A DNA stretch of 64,000 bases from Caulobacteraceae bacterium PMMR1 (GCA_000733915.1 JPOM01000001.1:1178001-1242000); one strand, 5' to 3'. Positions 1-9,319 are shown, counted from the stretch's first letter. The notes: generated by a model not told the origin, from the sequence alone. Made by a program: numbers and translations.

Positions 1-2
1 TG

Positions 3-443
3 AAAGACGAGGCGATCGACGAGGTGGCGACCCAGGCGCCGCAGGACATCGAGGCGCTGAACCGGCTGCGCTCGGTGCCCAAGGGCTTTGGCGGCTCGCG
101 GTTCGGGCCGGACCTCGTGGCGGCCGTGCGCGAGGCGCTGAAGGCGCCCGAGGCCAACGCCCCGGTCGTGGAGCGTCCCGCGCCCCCGCCCCAGGCCGCG
201 GGCGCGGTGGTGGAGTTGCTGAAGGTCCTGCTCAAAGCGCGCTCGGAGGAGGCGGGGGTCGCGTCCAAGCTGATCGCGACCGTGGCGGACCTAGAGCGCA
301 TCGCGGCGGACGACGCGGCCGATGTCGGCGCCCTGAAGGGGTGGCGTCGCGAGCTGTTCGGCGAAGACGCGTTGCGCCTCAAGCGGGGCGAGCTCGCCCT
401 CGTGCTCGACGGCGCGCGGGTCAAGATCGCCGAGCTCGGCTGA
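3..443 (+). CDS. rnd: Ribonuclease D, C-terminal part (cut by window edge)
   Basis: The open frame runs in from the left edge with no start and ends at a TGA. The visible ~146 residues look like the C-terminal end of RNase D: an HRDC-type helical segment with the pattern 'LNRLRSVPKGFGGSRFG', then a second helical domain. The DEDD exonuclease domain would lie upstream, outside the window. The enzyme is a cytosolic 3'-5' exoribonuclease that trims tRNA precursors and other structured RNAs. A tRNA-Glu gene follows about 200 bases downstream. The frame extends upstream of the first GTG, so that GTG is not taken as the start. Identification rests on HRDC-like spacing and is fairly confident. Confidence 0.8.
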   Translation, partial: KDEAIDEVATQAPQDIEALNRLRSVPKGFGGSRFGPDLVAAVREALKAPEANAPVVERPAPPPQAAGAVVELLKVLLKARSEEAGVASKLIATVADLERIAADDAADVGALKGWRRELFGEDALRLKRGELALVLDGARVKIAELG

Positions 444-648
444 GGCGCTGGCGGCAGCGCCGCCAGCCGTGACATTACGGTCAGGGCCCTCGGCGACACG
501 GCTCTCGTCTACGCCTACCAGGTCGAACCCGCCAGGAGCGGCCTCGGGCCTTGCGTATCCGGGCGCATTTTCCCTTGCGGGGCGACCCGAAACTGAGGGG
601 CTTGCAAGTCGTCGCGCTCTCGGTTTATACGCCGGCCTCCCGCGACGC

Positions 649-723
649 GGGCCCTTCGTCTATCGGTTAGGACACCAGATTTTCATTCTGGGAAGAGCGG
701 TTCGACTCCGCTAGGGCCTGCCA
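649..723 (+). tRNA. tRNA-Glu (anticodon TTC)
   Basis: A cloverleaf can be drawn by eye. The acceptor stem pairs GGGCCCT (649-655) with AGGGCCT (713-719), with one G-U pair at the end. The anticodon stem CCAGA/TCTGG encloses a 7-base loop with TTC at 682-684. The T-arm carries GGTTCGACTCC. The discriminator is G and the CCA end is encoded at 721-723. Confidence 0.93.
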
Positions 724-893
724 CCGCCGCCTCGCCAAAAAGGCGCCCCCTCTCCCCTGCGACATCCGCGCCGAGCTTGGCCGCGCCGCGCTCGTGCGCC
801 CGCGCGGAAAAAGATTGATTCGTGTCCCGCGCGAGGACTAGCTATGATAAAAATGTGCGTGCGCCATGGCTATAGCGCATGACGAGGGGCTGG

Positions 894-1502
894 ATGACTG
901 AGCTTCATTTTGGGGAAGCTGACGCGACTGAGGAACTCGTTCGTATCAGCGGCCGGGTGAAATGGTTCGATCCGGGCAAAGGCTATGGCTTCATTGTACC
1001 CGACGAGCCGGACAAGACCGACCTGAAGGACGTGCTGTTGCACGTGACGAGCCTCAGGCAGTCCGGGCGGGAGAGCGCGCTCGAGGGCGCGATCGTAGTG
1101 TGCGACGTCGTGCGCCGCCCCAAGGGCTGGCAGGTCAGCCAGGTCGTAAATCTCGACGAATCGTCCGCGTCGCTGCCGAACCTGCGCCGCGCCGCCGAAA
1201 TCCAGCGCCCCGGCCCGGACCGCCCTCGCGTGCGCGTCGACGCCGACCCCGCCCGGCCGCTGCGCCGTCCGCCGCTCGCCGCCCCCGCGGGCCCGGCCGA
1301 ACGCGCCAAGGTGAAGTGGTTCAACAAGACCAAGGGCTACGGCTTTGTCGTGCGCGACTCCGCCCCCGGCGACGTCTTCGTGCACATCGAGACGCTGCGC
1401 CGCTGCGGCCTTGAGGACCTACAGCCGGGCGAGGACGTGATGGTGCGCCTCGCCGACGGTCCCAAGGGGCTGGTGGTCGCCGAGATCGGCCGCGACGGCT
1501 GA
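894..1502 (+). CDS. Cold-shock protein with two cold-shock domains (CspC/CspD type)
   Basis: About 202 residues with two cold-shock domains joined by a Pro/Arg-rich linker. Each has the RNP1-like signature: '[18 protein letters not shown]' near the N-terminus and '[16 protein letters not shown]' near residue 140. Such proteins bind single-stranded RNA or DNA and act as RNA chaperones. Two-domain Csps are typical of Caulobacter relatives, where they are linked to stationary phase as well as cold. I chose the ATG at 894 because GAGGGG sits 4 bases upstream; an ATG at 879 would add five residues. Two GCTATA-like hexamers (841-848 and 869-876) precede the gene and could be -10 elements, but no well-spaced -35 accompanies them. 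Confidence 0.9.
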   Translation: MTELHFGEADATEELVRISGRVKWFDPGKGYGFIVPDEPDKTDLKDVLLHVTSLRQSGRESALEGAIVVCDVVRRPKGWQVSQVVNLDESSASLPNLRRAAEIQRPGPDRPRVRVDADPARPLRRPPLAAPAGPAERAKVKWFNKTKGYGFVVRDSAPGDVFVHIETLRRCGLEDLQPGEDVMVRLADGPKGLVVAEIGRDG

Positions 1503-1572
1503 GGCCCGCCGCCGCTCTTCCGCTCCGGCGCCAGCGCAGGTATCCAGACGCAAACGTCCGGAGTTCAAGCCT

Positions 1573-2061
1573 GTGAAGCGGATCGGTCTCCTCCTTCTGT
1601 CCCTCGCGGTCGCCGCCTGCGCCGTGGCCGCGCCGGCGCTAGCCAGGAAGTCCAAGCTGCCGGTCGAGGTGGTCCGCATCGAGACCGCCAAGGGCGTGCG
1701 CAGCTTCACCGTCGAGGTCGCCGCCGACGAGAAGTCCCGCAACTATGGCCTGATGAACCGCAAGACCATGCCCGCCGACCACGGCATGATCTTCGACTTC
1801 AATCCGCCCCGGCAGGGCGTCACCTTTTGGATGCACAACACACTCCTGCCGCTCGACATCATCTTCGTGGGGCCCGATGCGCGCATCATCTCGATTGCGC
1901 GCGACGCCCAGCCGATGTCCGACGCCCTGATCCCGGCCGGGGGCGTGGTGCGCAGCGTCATCGAGATCAACGGCGGCCTTTCGGAGAAGCTCGGGATCGA
2001 GCCCGGAGACAGGGTGCGCGACAGCCTTGTCTACGGTCCAACGGCGCCGGCGCCGCGTTGA
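1573..2061 (+). CDS. DUF192 family exported protein
   Basis: This 162-residue protein begins with a clear signal peptide (basic start, hydrophobic core, cleavage near 'APALA-RK') and continues as one DUF192 domain. Family hallmarks are 'RNYGLMNRKTMPADHGMIF', 'FWMHNTLLPLDIIFV' and 'VIEINGG'. DUF192 proteins are small, usually secreted or lipid-anchored beta-rich proteins whose biochemical role is not settled. The stop codon overlaps the TTG start of the thioesterase gene, so the two are probably translationally coupled. Family assignment is confident; function is unknown. Confidence 0.9.
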   Translation: MKRIGLLLLSLAVAACAVAAPALARKSKLPVEVVRIETAKGVRSFTVEVAADEKSRNYGLMNRKTMPADHGMIFDFNPPRQGVTFWMHNTLLPLDIIFVGPDARIISIARDAQPMSDALIPAGGVVRSVIEINGGLSEKLGIEPGDRVRDSLVYGPTAPAPR

Positions 2062-2513
2062 GCGCGCCAGAGCTGCAGGCCGACGCGGCCGAGGTCGTCC
2101 CCGAGCCGCCGGAAGGTTTCGTCCCGTCCAGCCGCCGCGGACCCTTCAGTCGCCGCAACGGTCCCTTCTTCGAGCGGCGCGAGCCGGGGCGGACCGTGCA
2201 CGCCTTCTATGCGCTGGAGCGACACTGCAACGGCTTTGGGATCGTGCACGGGGGCATGCTGGCGAGCTTCATCGACGGCCTGTTCGGCCATGCGGTGGCG
2301 GCCGCGGCGAACCGACCGGCCGTGACCCTCCAGCTGTCCCTCGACTACCTCTCCATGGCCCGGGCGGGCGACTGGATCATCGGCGAGGCGAAGGTGACCC
2401 GGCTGACCCGCGAGGTCGCGTTCGCCGAGGCTCAGGCTCGGGTCGGGGACAAGGACGTCGTGCGCGCCCATGCCATCTTCAAGCTGATGGAGCGCCGCCC
2501 CGACCGGGGCTGA
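2058..2513 (+). CDS. PaaI-type acyl-CoA thioesterase (hotdog fold)
   Basis: About 151 residues with the hotdog-fold thioesterase pattern: '[17 protein letters not shown]' around residue 65, where His-Gly-Gly-Met marks the catalytic helix, and '[10 protein letters not shown]' on the following strand. These enzymes hydrolyse acyl-CoA or aryl-CoA thioesters. The start is a TTG at 2058 whose last two bases begin the TGA of the DUF192 gene (TTGA overlap). Frames extending further upstream are antisense-like extensions into DUF192. The substrate cannot be read from sequence. Confidence 0.85.
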   Translation: MSAPELQADAAEVVPEPPEGFVPSSRRGPFSRRNGPFFERREPGRTVHAFYALERHCNGFGIVHGGMLASFIDGLFGHAVAAAANRPAVTLQLSLDYLSMARAGDWIIGEAKVTRLTREVAFAEAQARVGDKDVVRAHAIFKLMERRPDRG

Positions 2514-2566
2514 GAGCGCCTTCGTTGCAGGGGCGTCCCGCTTCTGGCAGGAACGGCGGGCCTGAT

Positions 2567-2643
2567 CGGGGCGTAGCGCAGCCTGGTAGCGCATCTGCTT
2601 TGGGAGCAGAGGGTCGCAAGTTCGAATCTTGCCGCCCCGACCA
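2567..2643 (+). tRNA. tRNA-Pro (anticodon TGG)
   Basis: The acceptor arms CGGGGCG (2567-2573) and CGCCCCG (2633-2639) pair fully. The anticodon stem TCTGC/GCAGA holds a 7-base loop with TGG. The T-arm has GTTCGAATC. The discriminator is A and CCA is encoded at 2641-2643. Confidence 0.95.
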
Positions 2644-2699
2644 AATCTCAGCGTGTCATCCCGCGCCGCGGCGGGGACCTCTGGATGGCGGGATAGGGG

Positions 2700-3212
2700 T
2701 CAGGCCCGCTCTTCCAGCATCCGGTCGAGCTGGTCGAAAGTTTCCTCAAAGCCCCCGGTCGCGCCCGTCGCCATGGCCTCGTCCAGCGCGGCCTTGGACG
2801 GATAGAGGTCGGTCAACACGACTCGGGTCTCGCCGCCGGTCTGCTCGAAGGTGACGGTCGTGACCGGGCCCAGACCTTCGCCGCCCTCGTCGTTGGTCCA
2901 GACCACGCGCGACGGCGGCTCGACCTCGATGTAGCGGCCGAAGAAGGCCATCGGCTCGACCCCGCCGGGCGGCGTGATCAACAGGCGATAGCCGCCGCCG
3001 GTCCGCGCATCCATCTCGCAAGACACGATGGTCATGCCGAAGGACTTGGGCGTCCACCAGCGGGCGAAGAGCTCGCCCTTGGTCCAGGCGTCGAACACCA
3101 GCCGCGCCGGCGCCCTGAAGGTGCGGGTCACCCTCAACTCGCGCTCCGAGATGCGCTCCACAGCCGTGAGGCCTGGGCCGGCCGCCGTCTCAGTTCCTGT
3201 CGTCGTGCCCAT
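2700..3212 (-). CDS. SRPBCC / AHSA1 family protein
   Basis: This 170-residue protein has the AHSA1-type START-like fold signature: 'ELRVTRTFRAPARLVFDAW', 'ARWWTPKSFGMT', 'FEQTGGETRVVLTD' and a C-terminal 'GGFEETFDQLDRMLEE' helix. The fold forms a hydrophobic ligand cavity; in bacteria such proteins often pair with an ArsR-type repressor in one operon. Here the ATG lies inside the 3' end of a reading frame that looks like such a repressor, overlapping by 23 bases, but that gene is truncated. The protein is intact, though it has probably lost its native promoter. The ligand is unknown. Confidence 0.85.
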   Translation of the reverse strand: MGTTTGTETAAGPGLTAVERISERELRVTRTFRAPARLVFDAWTKGELFARWWTPKSFGMTIVSCEMDARTGGGYRLLITPPGGVEPMAFFGRYIEVEPPSRVVWTNDEGGEGLGPVTTVTFEQTGGETRVVLTDLYPSKAALDEAMATGATGGFEETFDQLDRMLEERA

Positions 3213-3290
3213 TCGCCGTCTCCTGCCGCTTCATGTCTTCGATGAGGTCGTCCAGCTGGTCGAAGCGCTCCGCCCACAGCTGGCGGCCTA
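3190..3290 (-). pseudogene. Truncated 3' end of an ArsR-type regulator gene
   Basis: The minus-strand frame ending at 3190 encodes 'RQLWAERFDQLDDLIEDMKR' plus a short tail. This resembles the C-terminal helix of ArsR-family repressors that precede AHSA1-type genes, including the 23-base overlap with the next start. Upstream of about 3290 similarity stops: the frame runs antisense through unrelated sequence and the winged-helix part is absent. Only about 30 codons remain. The identification is an inference from helix pattern and gene context. Confidence 0.5.
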
Positions 3291-3582
3291 CACCCTGGCG
3301 GGCTCGACGGACCCGGCGAACTTCGTGGCCGAGACGGCCCTGTCGGCCTGCTCGGCCAATCTGACAAGCTGGAACCAGGCGGCGCTCGGAACGGATGCGA
3401 CGGGCGCCAACGGCGGCGCGGCGGTCCAGGCACCGAGCCTGGTGACCGGGCAGGAGACCAACCCGATCGCCGAACACTACGCCTATGCCCAGAGCCGCGC
3501 GCTGTTCTACGTGGTGCAGGCGCGGGCGGGGCATTGCGGCGCGCCCCCGCAGACGGTCAACGACCCCAACCAGCGCAGCTGA
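3281..3582 (+). pseudogene. 3' fragment of an unrecognised gene
   Basis: From about 3281 the plus-strand frame reads like real protein ('LAAYTLAGSTDPANFVAETA', 'HYAYAQSRALFYVVQARAGH') and ends at TGA 3580-3582. Further upstream the same frame is simply antisense to the SRPBCC gene, so no credible start or N-terminus exists. Alanine-rich content and a Cys pair in the last 80 residues suggest an exported protein, but I do not recognise the family. It meets the ArsR remnant head to head near 3285, implying a deletion or misjoin there. Confidence 0.45.
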
Positions 3583-3601
3583 CTTAACCCCGGCCGCGGG
3601 C

Positions 3602-5521
3602 TCAGATCGTGTAGTCGAGCCCGCGGTCAGGCGCGCGCAGCTTGCCTCTGAGCTCAAGCTCCGCGACGATCTGCTCGACGGCGGCCTCGGGCGCGAGGCT
3701 GAGCGTCGGCACGTGGATCTCTGGCGCGAGGGGGGGCTCGTAGGGGCTGTCGATGCCGGTGAAGTCGCGAATCTCGCCCGCCCGCGCCTTGGCGTAGAGC
3801 CCCTTGGAATCACGCCGCTCCGCCTCTTCGAGCGGCGTATCGACGAACACCTCCAGGAAGTCGCCGGGTTCGAAGCGGGCCCGCGCCGCCTGCCGCTGCG
3901 CCCGGAAGGGCGAGATGAAGGAGACGAGGACGATCAGGCCCGCGTCCGCCATCAGCCGCGCGACCTCGGCCACGCGGCGGATGTTCTCGGCCCGGTCCGC
4001 GTCGCTGAAGCCCAGGTCCTTGTTCAGGCCATGGCGGACGTTGTCGCCGTCGAGCAGATAGGTGTGGCGGCCCATCCCATGCAGCCGCTTCTCCACCAGA
4101 TTGGCGATGGTGGACTTGCCGGCGCCGGAGAGGCCCGTGAACCACAGCACCGCCGGCGACTGGCCCTTGAGCGTGGAGCGCGCGGCGCGGTCCACGTCCA
4201 GCGCCTGCCAGTGGATGTTGTCCGCGCGACGCAGCGCCTGGCGCACGAGCCCCGCCGCGACCGTCGCGTTCGACAGCCGGTCGATCAGGATGAACCCGCC
4301 GGTGGCGCGGTTGTCTGCATAGGCGTCGAAGGCGACCGGCTGGTCGAGCACCAGCTCTGCCCGCCCGATCTCGTTCATGGCCAGCCGCTCGGCGGCGTGC
4401 GCCTCAAGCGTGTTCACGTTCACGCGGGCCGTGATCGCGCGGGCCTGGGCCGACACCGTCTTGGTCCCGAGCTTCAGCCAGTAGCTGCGGCCGATGGCGA
4501 GCGGCTGTTCGCCCATCCAGATCAGGGTGGCCTCGAGCTGGTCGGCGGTCTCGGGGGCTGAGGCCGCGAGCGCGAGCATGTCGCCGCGGGACACATCGAT
4601 CTCGTCTGAGAGCGTCAGGGTGACCGACTGCCCTGCGACGGCCTGTGCAAGGTCGCCGTCATAGGTGACGATCCGGGCGACGGTGCTCTCCTGGCCGGAA
4701 CGGGGCACGCGGATGCGGTCGCCGGGCTGCACGCGGCCGGACGCGACCTGGCCGGCGAAGCCGCGAAAGCCGTCGTCGGGCCGGTTCACCCACTGCACGG
4801 GAAAGCGGAAGGGCAGGGCGGTCGGGTCCCGTCCGGCCTTCACCCGCTCGAGGTAGGGCAGGAGGGCGGGGCCCTCGTACCAGGGGGTGCGGGGGCTGGG
4901 GGCCGTAACGTTGTCGCCCGCCAGACCCGAGAGCGGGATCGCCTGGACCTCGGTCAGCCCGACCTCGGCGGCGAAGGGGGCGAACGCCGCGCGGATCGCC
5001 TCGAAAACGGCGGGGTCGAAGCCGACGAGATCCATCTTGTTCACCGCCAGCACCGCCTGGCGCACGCCCAGCAGGCCTACGAGGTAGGCGTGGCGGCGGG
5101 TCTGGGTCAGCACGCCCTTGCGCGCGTCCACCAGGATCACGGCGAGGTCGGCGGTGGAGGCGCCGGTCACCATGTTGCGCGTGTACTGCTCGTGGCCGGG
5201 CGTGTCGGCGACGATGAATTTGCGCTGCTCGGTCTCGAAGAAGCGGTAGGCGACGTCGATGGTGATCCCCTGCTCGCGCTCCGCGCTGAGCCCGTCGACC
5301 AGCAGGGCGAAGTCCAGCGCGCCGCCCTGGGCGCCGACCGTGCGGCTCTCCGCCTCGAGCGCCGCGACCTGGTCGGCGAGCAGCTGGCGGGAGTCGTAAA
5401 GCAGCCGCCCGATCAGGGTAGACTTTCCATCGTCGACGGAGCCGCAGGTGATGAAGCGCAGGAGCGATTTCTCGGCCTGGGCAGGCGGCGCGCTTCGCTC
5501 GGCCAAAAGGTCCGGGGCCAT
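3602..5521 (-). CDS. cysNC: Bifunctional sulfate adenylyltransferase subunit 1 / APS kinase
   Basis: A 639-residue fusion. Residues 1 to ~440 are a CysN GTPase: P-loop 'GSVDDGKST' at 27-35, switch region '[11 protein letters not shown]' and '[12 protein letters not shown]', then the EF-Tu-like beta barrels. From about 445 follows a CysC kinase with P-loop 'GLSGAGKST' near 463-471 and '[11 protein letters not shown]'. CysN with CysD forms APS from sulfate and ATP, driven by GTP hydrolysis; CysC phosphorylates APS to PAPS. The fusion is common in proteobacteria. The start overlaps the cysD stop by one base (TGATG), so the subunits are translationally coupled. Confidence 0.96.
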   Translation of the reverse strand: MAPDLLAERSAPPAQAEKSLLRFITCGSVDDGKSTLIGRLLYDSRQLLADQVAALEAESRTVGAQGGALDFALLVDGLSAEREQGITIDVAYRFFETEQRKFIVADTPGHEQYTRNMVTGASTADLAVILVDARKGVLTQTRRHAYLVGLLGVRQAVLAVNKMDLVGFDPAVFEAIRAAFAPFAAEVGLTEVQAIPLSGLAGDNVTAPSPRTPWYEGPALLPYLERVKAGRDPTALPFRFPVQWVNRPDDGFRGFAGQVASGRVQPGDRIRVPRSGQESTVARIVTYDGDLAQAVAGQSVTLTLSDEIDVSRGDMLALAASAPETADQLEATLIWMGEQPLAIGRSYWLKLGTKTVSAQARAITARVNVNTLEAHAAERLAMNEIGRAELVLDQPVAFDAYADNRATGGFILIDRLSNATVAAGLVRQALRRADNIHWQALDVDRAARSTLKGQSPAVLWFTGLSGAGKSTIANLVEKRLHGMGRHTYLLDGDNVRHGLNKDLGFSDADRAENIRRVAEVARLMADAGLIVLVSFISPFRAQRQAARARFEPGDFLEVFVDTPLEEAERRDSKGLYAKARAGEIRDFTGIDSPYEPPLAPEIHVPTLSLAPEAAVEQIVAELELRGKLRAPDRGLDYTI

Positions 5522-6468
5522 CAGAAGTAGCCCTCCTGCTTCTTGCGCTCCATCGAGCCCGCTGCGTCGCGGTCGATGACCCGGCCCTGCCGCTCGGAGC
5601 GGTCCGAGGTCAGCATCTCCGCGATGATCTCGTCCACCGTCTCCGCCGTGCTCGGCATGGCGCCCGTCAGCGGATAGTCGCCCAGGGTGCGGAACCTCAC
5701 CGTCCGCGTCACCGGCGTCTCGCCAGGTCGCAGGGGCAGGCGATCATCGTCGACCACGATCAGCTGGCCCTCGCGCTGCACGACGGGGCGCGGGCGGGCG
5801 AAGTAGAGCTCCGGCAGGGGGATGCGCTCGCGGCGGATATAGCGCCACACATCCATCTCGGTCCAGTTAGAGAGCGGGAAGACGCGCAGGCTCTCTCCCT
5901 TGTGCAGGCGGGCGTTGTAGAGGTTCCAAAGCTCGGGCCGCTGGGTCTTGGGGTCCCAGCGGTGCTGGGCGGAGCGGAATGAGAAGATGCGCTCCTTGGC
6001 GCGCGATTTCTCCTCGTCGCGCCGCCCGCCGCCGAAGGCTGCGGTGAAGCCGTAGCGGTGAAGCCCCGCCTTGAGCGCCTCGGTCAGCATCAGGCGCATG
6101 TACTCGGTCAGGGGCGTGTCGAACGGGTTCACCCCCGCCGCGGCCGCCTCGGTGTTGCTATGGACCAGGATATCGAGGCCTAGCTCCCGCGCCATGCGGT
6201 CCCGGTGTTCCAGCATGGCTCGGAAATCCCATCCGGACGCGATGTGGAGCAGAGGAAACGGCGGCTTGGCAGGGTAGAAGGCCTTCATCGCCAGGTGCAG
6301 CATCACCGCGCTGTCCTTGCCGATGGAGTAGAGCATCACGGGCCGCTCGCACTCGGCCACGACCTCGCGCAGGATATGCAGGCTCTCGGCTTCGAGCCGG
6401 TCGAGGTGAGTGAGGCGCGGCGAGTCGCACGCGAGCCTCGCCTCTGTCTGGTCGGTTCCGTCCCACAT
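5521..6468 (-). CDS. cysD: Sulfate adenylyltransferase subunit 2
   Basis: About 315 residues of the PP-loop ATP pyrophosphatase family. The nucleotide loop is '[14 protein letters not shown]', followed by '[20 protein letters not shown]' and '[14 protein letters not shown]', both diagnostic of CysD. It adenylates sulfate as partner of CysN. The chosen ATG at 6468 gives an N-terminus of normal length; the open frame continues upstream antisense to nothing recognisable. One difference from the form I know best is 'HIASGWDF' where many CysDs have a 'HVDTTWKF'-like stretch. cysQ lies 56 bases upstream on the same strand, so cysQ-cysD-cysNC is probably one operon. Confidence 0.95.
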   Translation of the reverse strand: MWDGTDQTEARLACDSPRLTHLDRLEAESLHILREVVAECERPVMLYSIGKDSAVMLHLAMKAFYPAKPPFPLLHIASGWDFRAMLEHRDRMARELGLDILVHSNTEAAAAGVNPFDTPLTEYMRLMLTEALKAGLHRYGFTAAFGGGRRDEEKSRAKERIFSFRSAQHRWDPKTQRPELWNLYNARLHKGESLRVFPLSNWTEMDVWRYIRRERIPLPELYFARPRPVVQREGQLIVVDDDRLPLRPGETPVTRTVRFRTLGDYPLTGAMPSTAETVDEIIAEMLTSDRSERQGRVIDRDAAGSMERKKQEGYF

Positions 6469-6524
6469 GACGTCGCCATATGGACCCGCGCGGCGCGGCG
6501 CGCGCGGCAGTTGATCTGAGCCCT

Positions 6525-7349
6525 TCAACAGACTTCCTGAGCCTCTCCGTCGACGAAGGGCCCCAGCGGAGGCGGATCGAAGGGGCCGGTCGCGACGAAG
6601 CCCGGGTTCAGGAAGTCGCGCTTGCCGTAAGCGAGCGGCGCGCCGTCCAGGCCGAGCACCCGCCCGCCGGCCGCAAGAAGGATGGCGTGGCCGGCCGCGG
6701 TGTCCCACTCCATGGTGGGCGAGGGGCGCGGGTAGAGGTCGGCCTCGCCGGCGGCGATCAGGCAGAGCTTCAGCGACGAGCCGATCTGCACCCGCTCGCC
6801 GACGGGCAGGCCGCGCAGGTAGCGCTCGGTCGCGGCGGACGGATGGGAGCGGGACGCGACCACCGACAGCGCGCTCGGCGGGGCGCGGACCCGAAGCCGC
6901 CTCCGCTCGCCCTTGTCTTCCCGCCACGCGCGTCCTTCCGCTGCGTCGCCAGCGAAGAGGCGCTCCAGGGCCGGGGCGAAGATCACGCCCAGGCTCGGGC
7001 GCCCGTCCTCGATCAGGCCAATGTTGACGGTGAAGTCCGATCCTCGCCGGACGAACTCTCGCGTGCCGTCAAGGGGATCCACCAGCCAGAAGCAGCGTCC
7101 CACCTCGGGCGTGCGCCCCGCCGCAGCCTCCTCCTCGGCCACGACCGGGATCTCGGGGGTGAGCGCCCAGAGCGCCTTCAGGATGATGGCCTCGGCGTCG
7201 CGGTCGGCCACGGTGACGGGCGAGTCGTCGGCCTTGCTCTCCACGGCGAAGCCCGCGTTGAAGACCCGCACGATGGCGGCCCCGGCCTCCTGCGCGGTCT
7301 CGATCAGGGCGTCGAGCAGGGCGGGGCGGTCGAGCGGCGAGGCGGCCAT
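6525..7349 (-). CDS. cysQ: 3'(2'),5'-bisphosphate nucleotidase
   Basis: About 274 residues of the inositol-phosphatase superfamily. The metal-binding motifs are 'EEE' in '[11 protein letters not shown]', '[13 protein letters not shown]' (DPxDGT), and '[17 protein letters not shown]' near the C-terminus. CysQ hydrolyses PAP, the by-product of PAPS reduction, to AMP and phosphate, preventing inhibition of sulfate assimilation. Its place upstream of cysD-cysNC fits this role. The ATG at 7349 was chosen because upstream residues in the same frame do not resemble the family. Confidence 0.93.
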   Translation of the reverse strand: MAASPLDRPALLDALIETAQEAGAAIVRVFNAGFAVESKADDSPVTVADRDAEAIILKALWALTPEIPVVAEEEAAAGRTPEVGRCFWLVDPLDGTREFVRRGSDFTVNIGLIEDGRPSLGVIFAPALERLFAGDAAEGRAWREDKGERRRLRVRAPPSALSVVASRSHPSAATERYLRGLPVGERVQIGSSLKLCLIAAGEADLYPRPSPTMEWDTAAGHAILLAAGGRVLGLDGAPLAYGKRDFLNPGFVATGPFDPPPLGPFVDGEAQEVC

Positions 7350-7569
7350 GCCTGGGTCTAGTCCCGCTTGCGAGGCGAGGCGAGCGCTTTCGCCGCGCCC
7401 GGTTTCGCCCGCGGCTCCAACCCCCTCCAGGCCTTTCCGGATCAAGCGGTTTCGCCGCATCGGGTCAGGATGGCGGGTCGGAGGTCCCGTTCAGGGCGCA
7501 TTCGAGCGGCGGAGCCGCTTACACTTCCGCCTGACGCGCTCTAAGCTCCGCCACATCGTCCACAGCCGC

Positions 7570-8574
7570 ATGAGCCTGATGTCCGCCGCCCGCCAGTATC
7601 TGGAGTTCGAACGTCCCATCGCCGAGGTGGAAGCCAAGATCGAGGAGCTGTCCCGCCTGTCGGAGAGCGCCGGTCCTGGCGCCTTCGACGCCGAGATCGC
7701 ATCCCTGCGCGGCAAGGTCGAGCAGCTGCGGCGCGAGGCCTACGCCCACCTCGATCCCTGGCAGAAGACCCAGGTGGCGCGCCACCCCGAGCGGCCGCAC
7801 TTCGTGGACTACGTCGCGGAGCTGGTGGAGGACTTCGTGGAGCTGCGCGGCGACCGCAAGTTCGCCGACGACGCGTCCATCATTGGGGGGCTCGGCCGCT
7901 TCCGGGGGCTTCCGGTCGTGGTCATCGGCCACGAGAAGGGGCACGACACCACCACGCGGCTGCAGCACAACTTCGGCATGGGCCGGCCGGAGGGCTATCG
8001 CAAGGCGGTGCGCCTGATGGACCTAGCCGAGCAGTTCGCCATCCCGGTCGTCACCTTTGTGGACACCGCCGGGGCCTACCCGGGGGTGGGCGCGGAGGAG
8101 CGCGGCCAGGGCGAGGCCATTGCGCGCTCGACCGAACGGGGGCTGACGCTGGGCTCGCCCATGGTCGCCACCATCACCGGCGAGGGCGGCTCGGGCGGGG
8201 CCCTGGCGCTCGCGGCGGCGAACAAGGTGCTGATCCTGGAGCACTCGATCTATTCGGTGATCTCGCCGGAGGCCGGGTCCTCGATCCTGTTCCGCGACCG
8301 CGCCCAGGCCCCGCACATGGCGGCCGCCATGAAGATCACCGCTCAGGATCTCATCGGATTTGGCATCGTGGACCGCATCGTGCCCGAGCCTCCCGGCGGC
8401 GCCCATTCCGACCGCGCGGCCGCCATCGCCGCGGTGGGCGACGCGGTGGAGGAGGAGCTCCGCGCCCTCCTGCCCCTGACCCCCGACGAGCTCCGACGGC
8501 AGCGCGCCGAGCGATTCTATGCTATCGGCCGCTCAGGGGCCGCCCTGGCCCAGCTGAAGAAGGCGAAACGCTGA
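7570..8574 (+). CDS. accA: Acetyl-CoA carboxylase carboxyltransferase subunit alpha
   Basis: About 334 residues. The N-terminal helical part 'YLEFERPIAEVEAKIEEL' and the crotonase-like carboxyltransferase core are diagnostic, including 'GRPEGYRKAVRLM', 'FVDTAGAYPGVGAEERGQ', 'GEGGSGGALALAAAN' and 'SVISPEAGSSILFRD'. With AccD it transfers the carboxyl group from biotin to acetyl-CoA, the first committed step of fatty acid synthesis. ATGs at 7570 and 7579 are both possible. The stop overlaps the next ATG by one base (TGATG). Confidence 0.97.
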   Translation: MSLMSAARQYLEFERPIAEVEAKIEELSRLSESAGPGAFDAEIASLRGKVEQLRREAYAHLDPWQKTQVARHPERPHFVDYVAELVEDFVELRGDRKFADDASIIGGLGRFRGLPVVVIGHEKGHDTTTRLQHNFGMGRPEGYRKAVRLMDLAEQFAIPVVTFVDTAGAYPGVGAEERGQGEAIARSTERGLTLGSPMVATITGEGGSGGALALAAANKVLILEHSIYSVISPEAGSSILFRDRAQAPHMAAAMKITAQDLIGFGIVDRIVPEPPGGAHSDRAAAIAAVGDAVEEELRALLPLTPDELRRQRAERFYAIGRSGAALAQLKKAKR

Positions 8575-9014
8575 TGCGGACCTCGCTATACGCCGTCTTG
8601 ACCGCCGTGCTCGCTGTGCCCGCCGCTGCGATAGCCCAGCCCGCGCCGCCGCCCGCCGCCGGACCTGCGCCGCCCTCGCCCCGCTCCCCGGCCTTCGACT
8701 CCTGCCTGCAACGCGCGCAGACGACGCTCGCCATGAACGAGTGCCTCTCGGCCGAGATCGCGGTCCAGGACCGGCGGCTGAACCAGGTCTATCAGCAGGC
8801 GATGGCGCGCACGCCGCCGCAGGCGCAGGATGCGCTGCGGGAGGCCCAACGCGCCTGGATCGCCTTCCGCGATGCGGACTGCGCCGCCTACGCCAACCCC
8901 GCCTTCGGCAGCCAGGCCTCCGTCTCCGGCGGCTTCTGTCGTCTGGAAGCGACGGTCGGGCGCGCCGATCAGCTTGCCGACTTCCCGCCCCAGCCCGACG
9001 CGCCGGGCCGCTGA
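8574..9014 (+). CDS. DUF1311 / LprI-like exported protein
   Basis: 146 residues with a signal peptide ending near 'AAAIAQ', a Pro/Ala-rich spacer, then a DUF1311 domain. The domain shows 'ALREAQRAWIAFRDADCAAY' and cysteines at 'DSCLQRAQT', 'NECLSAE', 'DADCAAY' and 'GGFCRLE' that probably form two disulfides. One member of this family, mycobacterial LprI, inhibits lysozyme; most are uncharacterised periplasmic proteins. It is translationally coupled to accA through a TGATG overlap, more likely a convenience of packing than a shared function. Confidence 0.85.
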   Translation: MRTSLYAVLTAVLAVPAAAIAQPAPPPAAGPAPPSPRSPAFDSCLQRAQTTLAMNECLSAEIAVQDRRLNQVYQQAMARTPPQAQDALREAQRAWIAFRDADCAAYANPAFGSQASVSGGFCRLEATVGRADQLADFPPQPDAPGR

Positions 9015-9022
9015 GCGAGGCC

Positions 9023-9298
9023 ATGGGCGCGACCGCCGACGCTATCCGCCGCAAGCTGACCGAGGCCTTCCAGCCGAGCGTGCTGGAGGTCGTCGACCAG
9101 TCGCACCTGCACGCCGGCCACGCCGGGCACAGGCCCGAGGGCGAGACGCACTTCGATGTGGCGATCACGTCCGACGCCTTCACCGGCGTGGGCCGGGTCG
9201 AGCGCCAGCGCCGGGTCTATGCGGTGCTCAAGGACGAGCTCGCCCCCGACCGCGTCCACGCCCTGGCGCTTAAGGCTCGCGCCCCTGGGGAGGCGTAG
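9023..9298 (+). CDS. BolA family protein
   Basis: A 91-residue single-domain BolA protein. It has 'IRRKLTEAFQPSVLEVVDQSH' at the start, 'HAGHRPEGETHFDVAITSDAF' in the centre, and 'RVYAVLKDELAPDRVHALAL' as the final helix-strand. BolA proteins cooperate with monothiol glutaredoxins in iron-sulfur cluster handling, and some affect transcription. The conserved His used for cluster coordination is present in the C-terminal 'RVHALAL'. It starts 8 bases after the DUF1311 stop, so it is probably in the same transcript. Confidence 0.92.
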   Translation: MGATADAIRRKLTEAFQPSVLEVVDQSHLHAGHAGHRPEGETHFDVAITSDAFTGVGRVERQRRVYAVLKDELAPDRVHALALKARAPGEA

Positions 9299-9319
9299 AC
9301 GCCCGGCGCGCCGAGGCGC

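Noticed and set aside
469-714. An open reading frame of 81 codons after rnd
   Set aside because: It runs through the tRNA-Glu gene and has no protein-like features or ribosome site.
2550-2575. GGAAC-N17-CGTA at the tRNA-Pro gene, resembling an EcfG promoter
   Set aside because: The -10 part falls inside the tRNA itself and differs from CGTT; regarded as coincidence.
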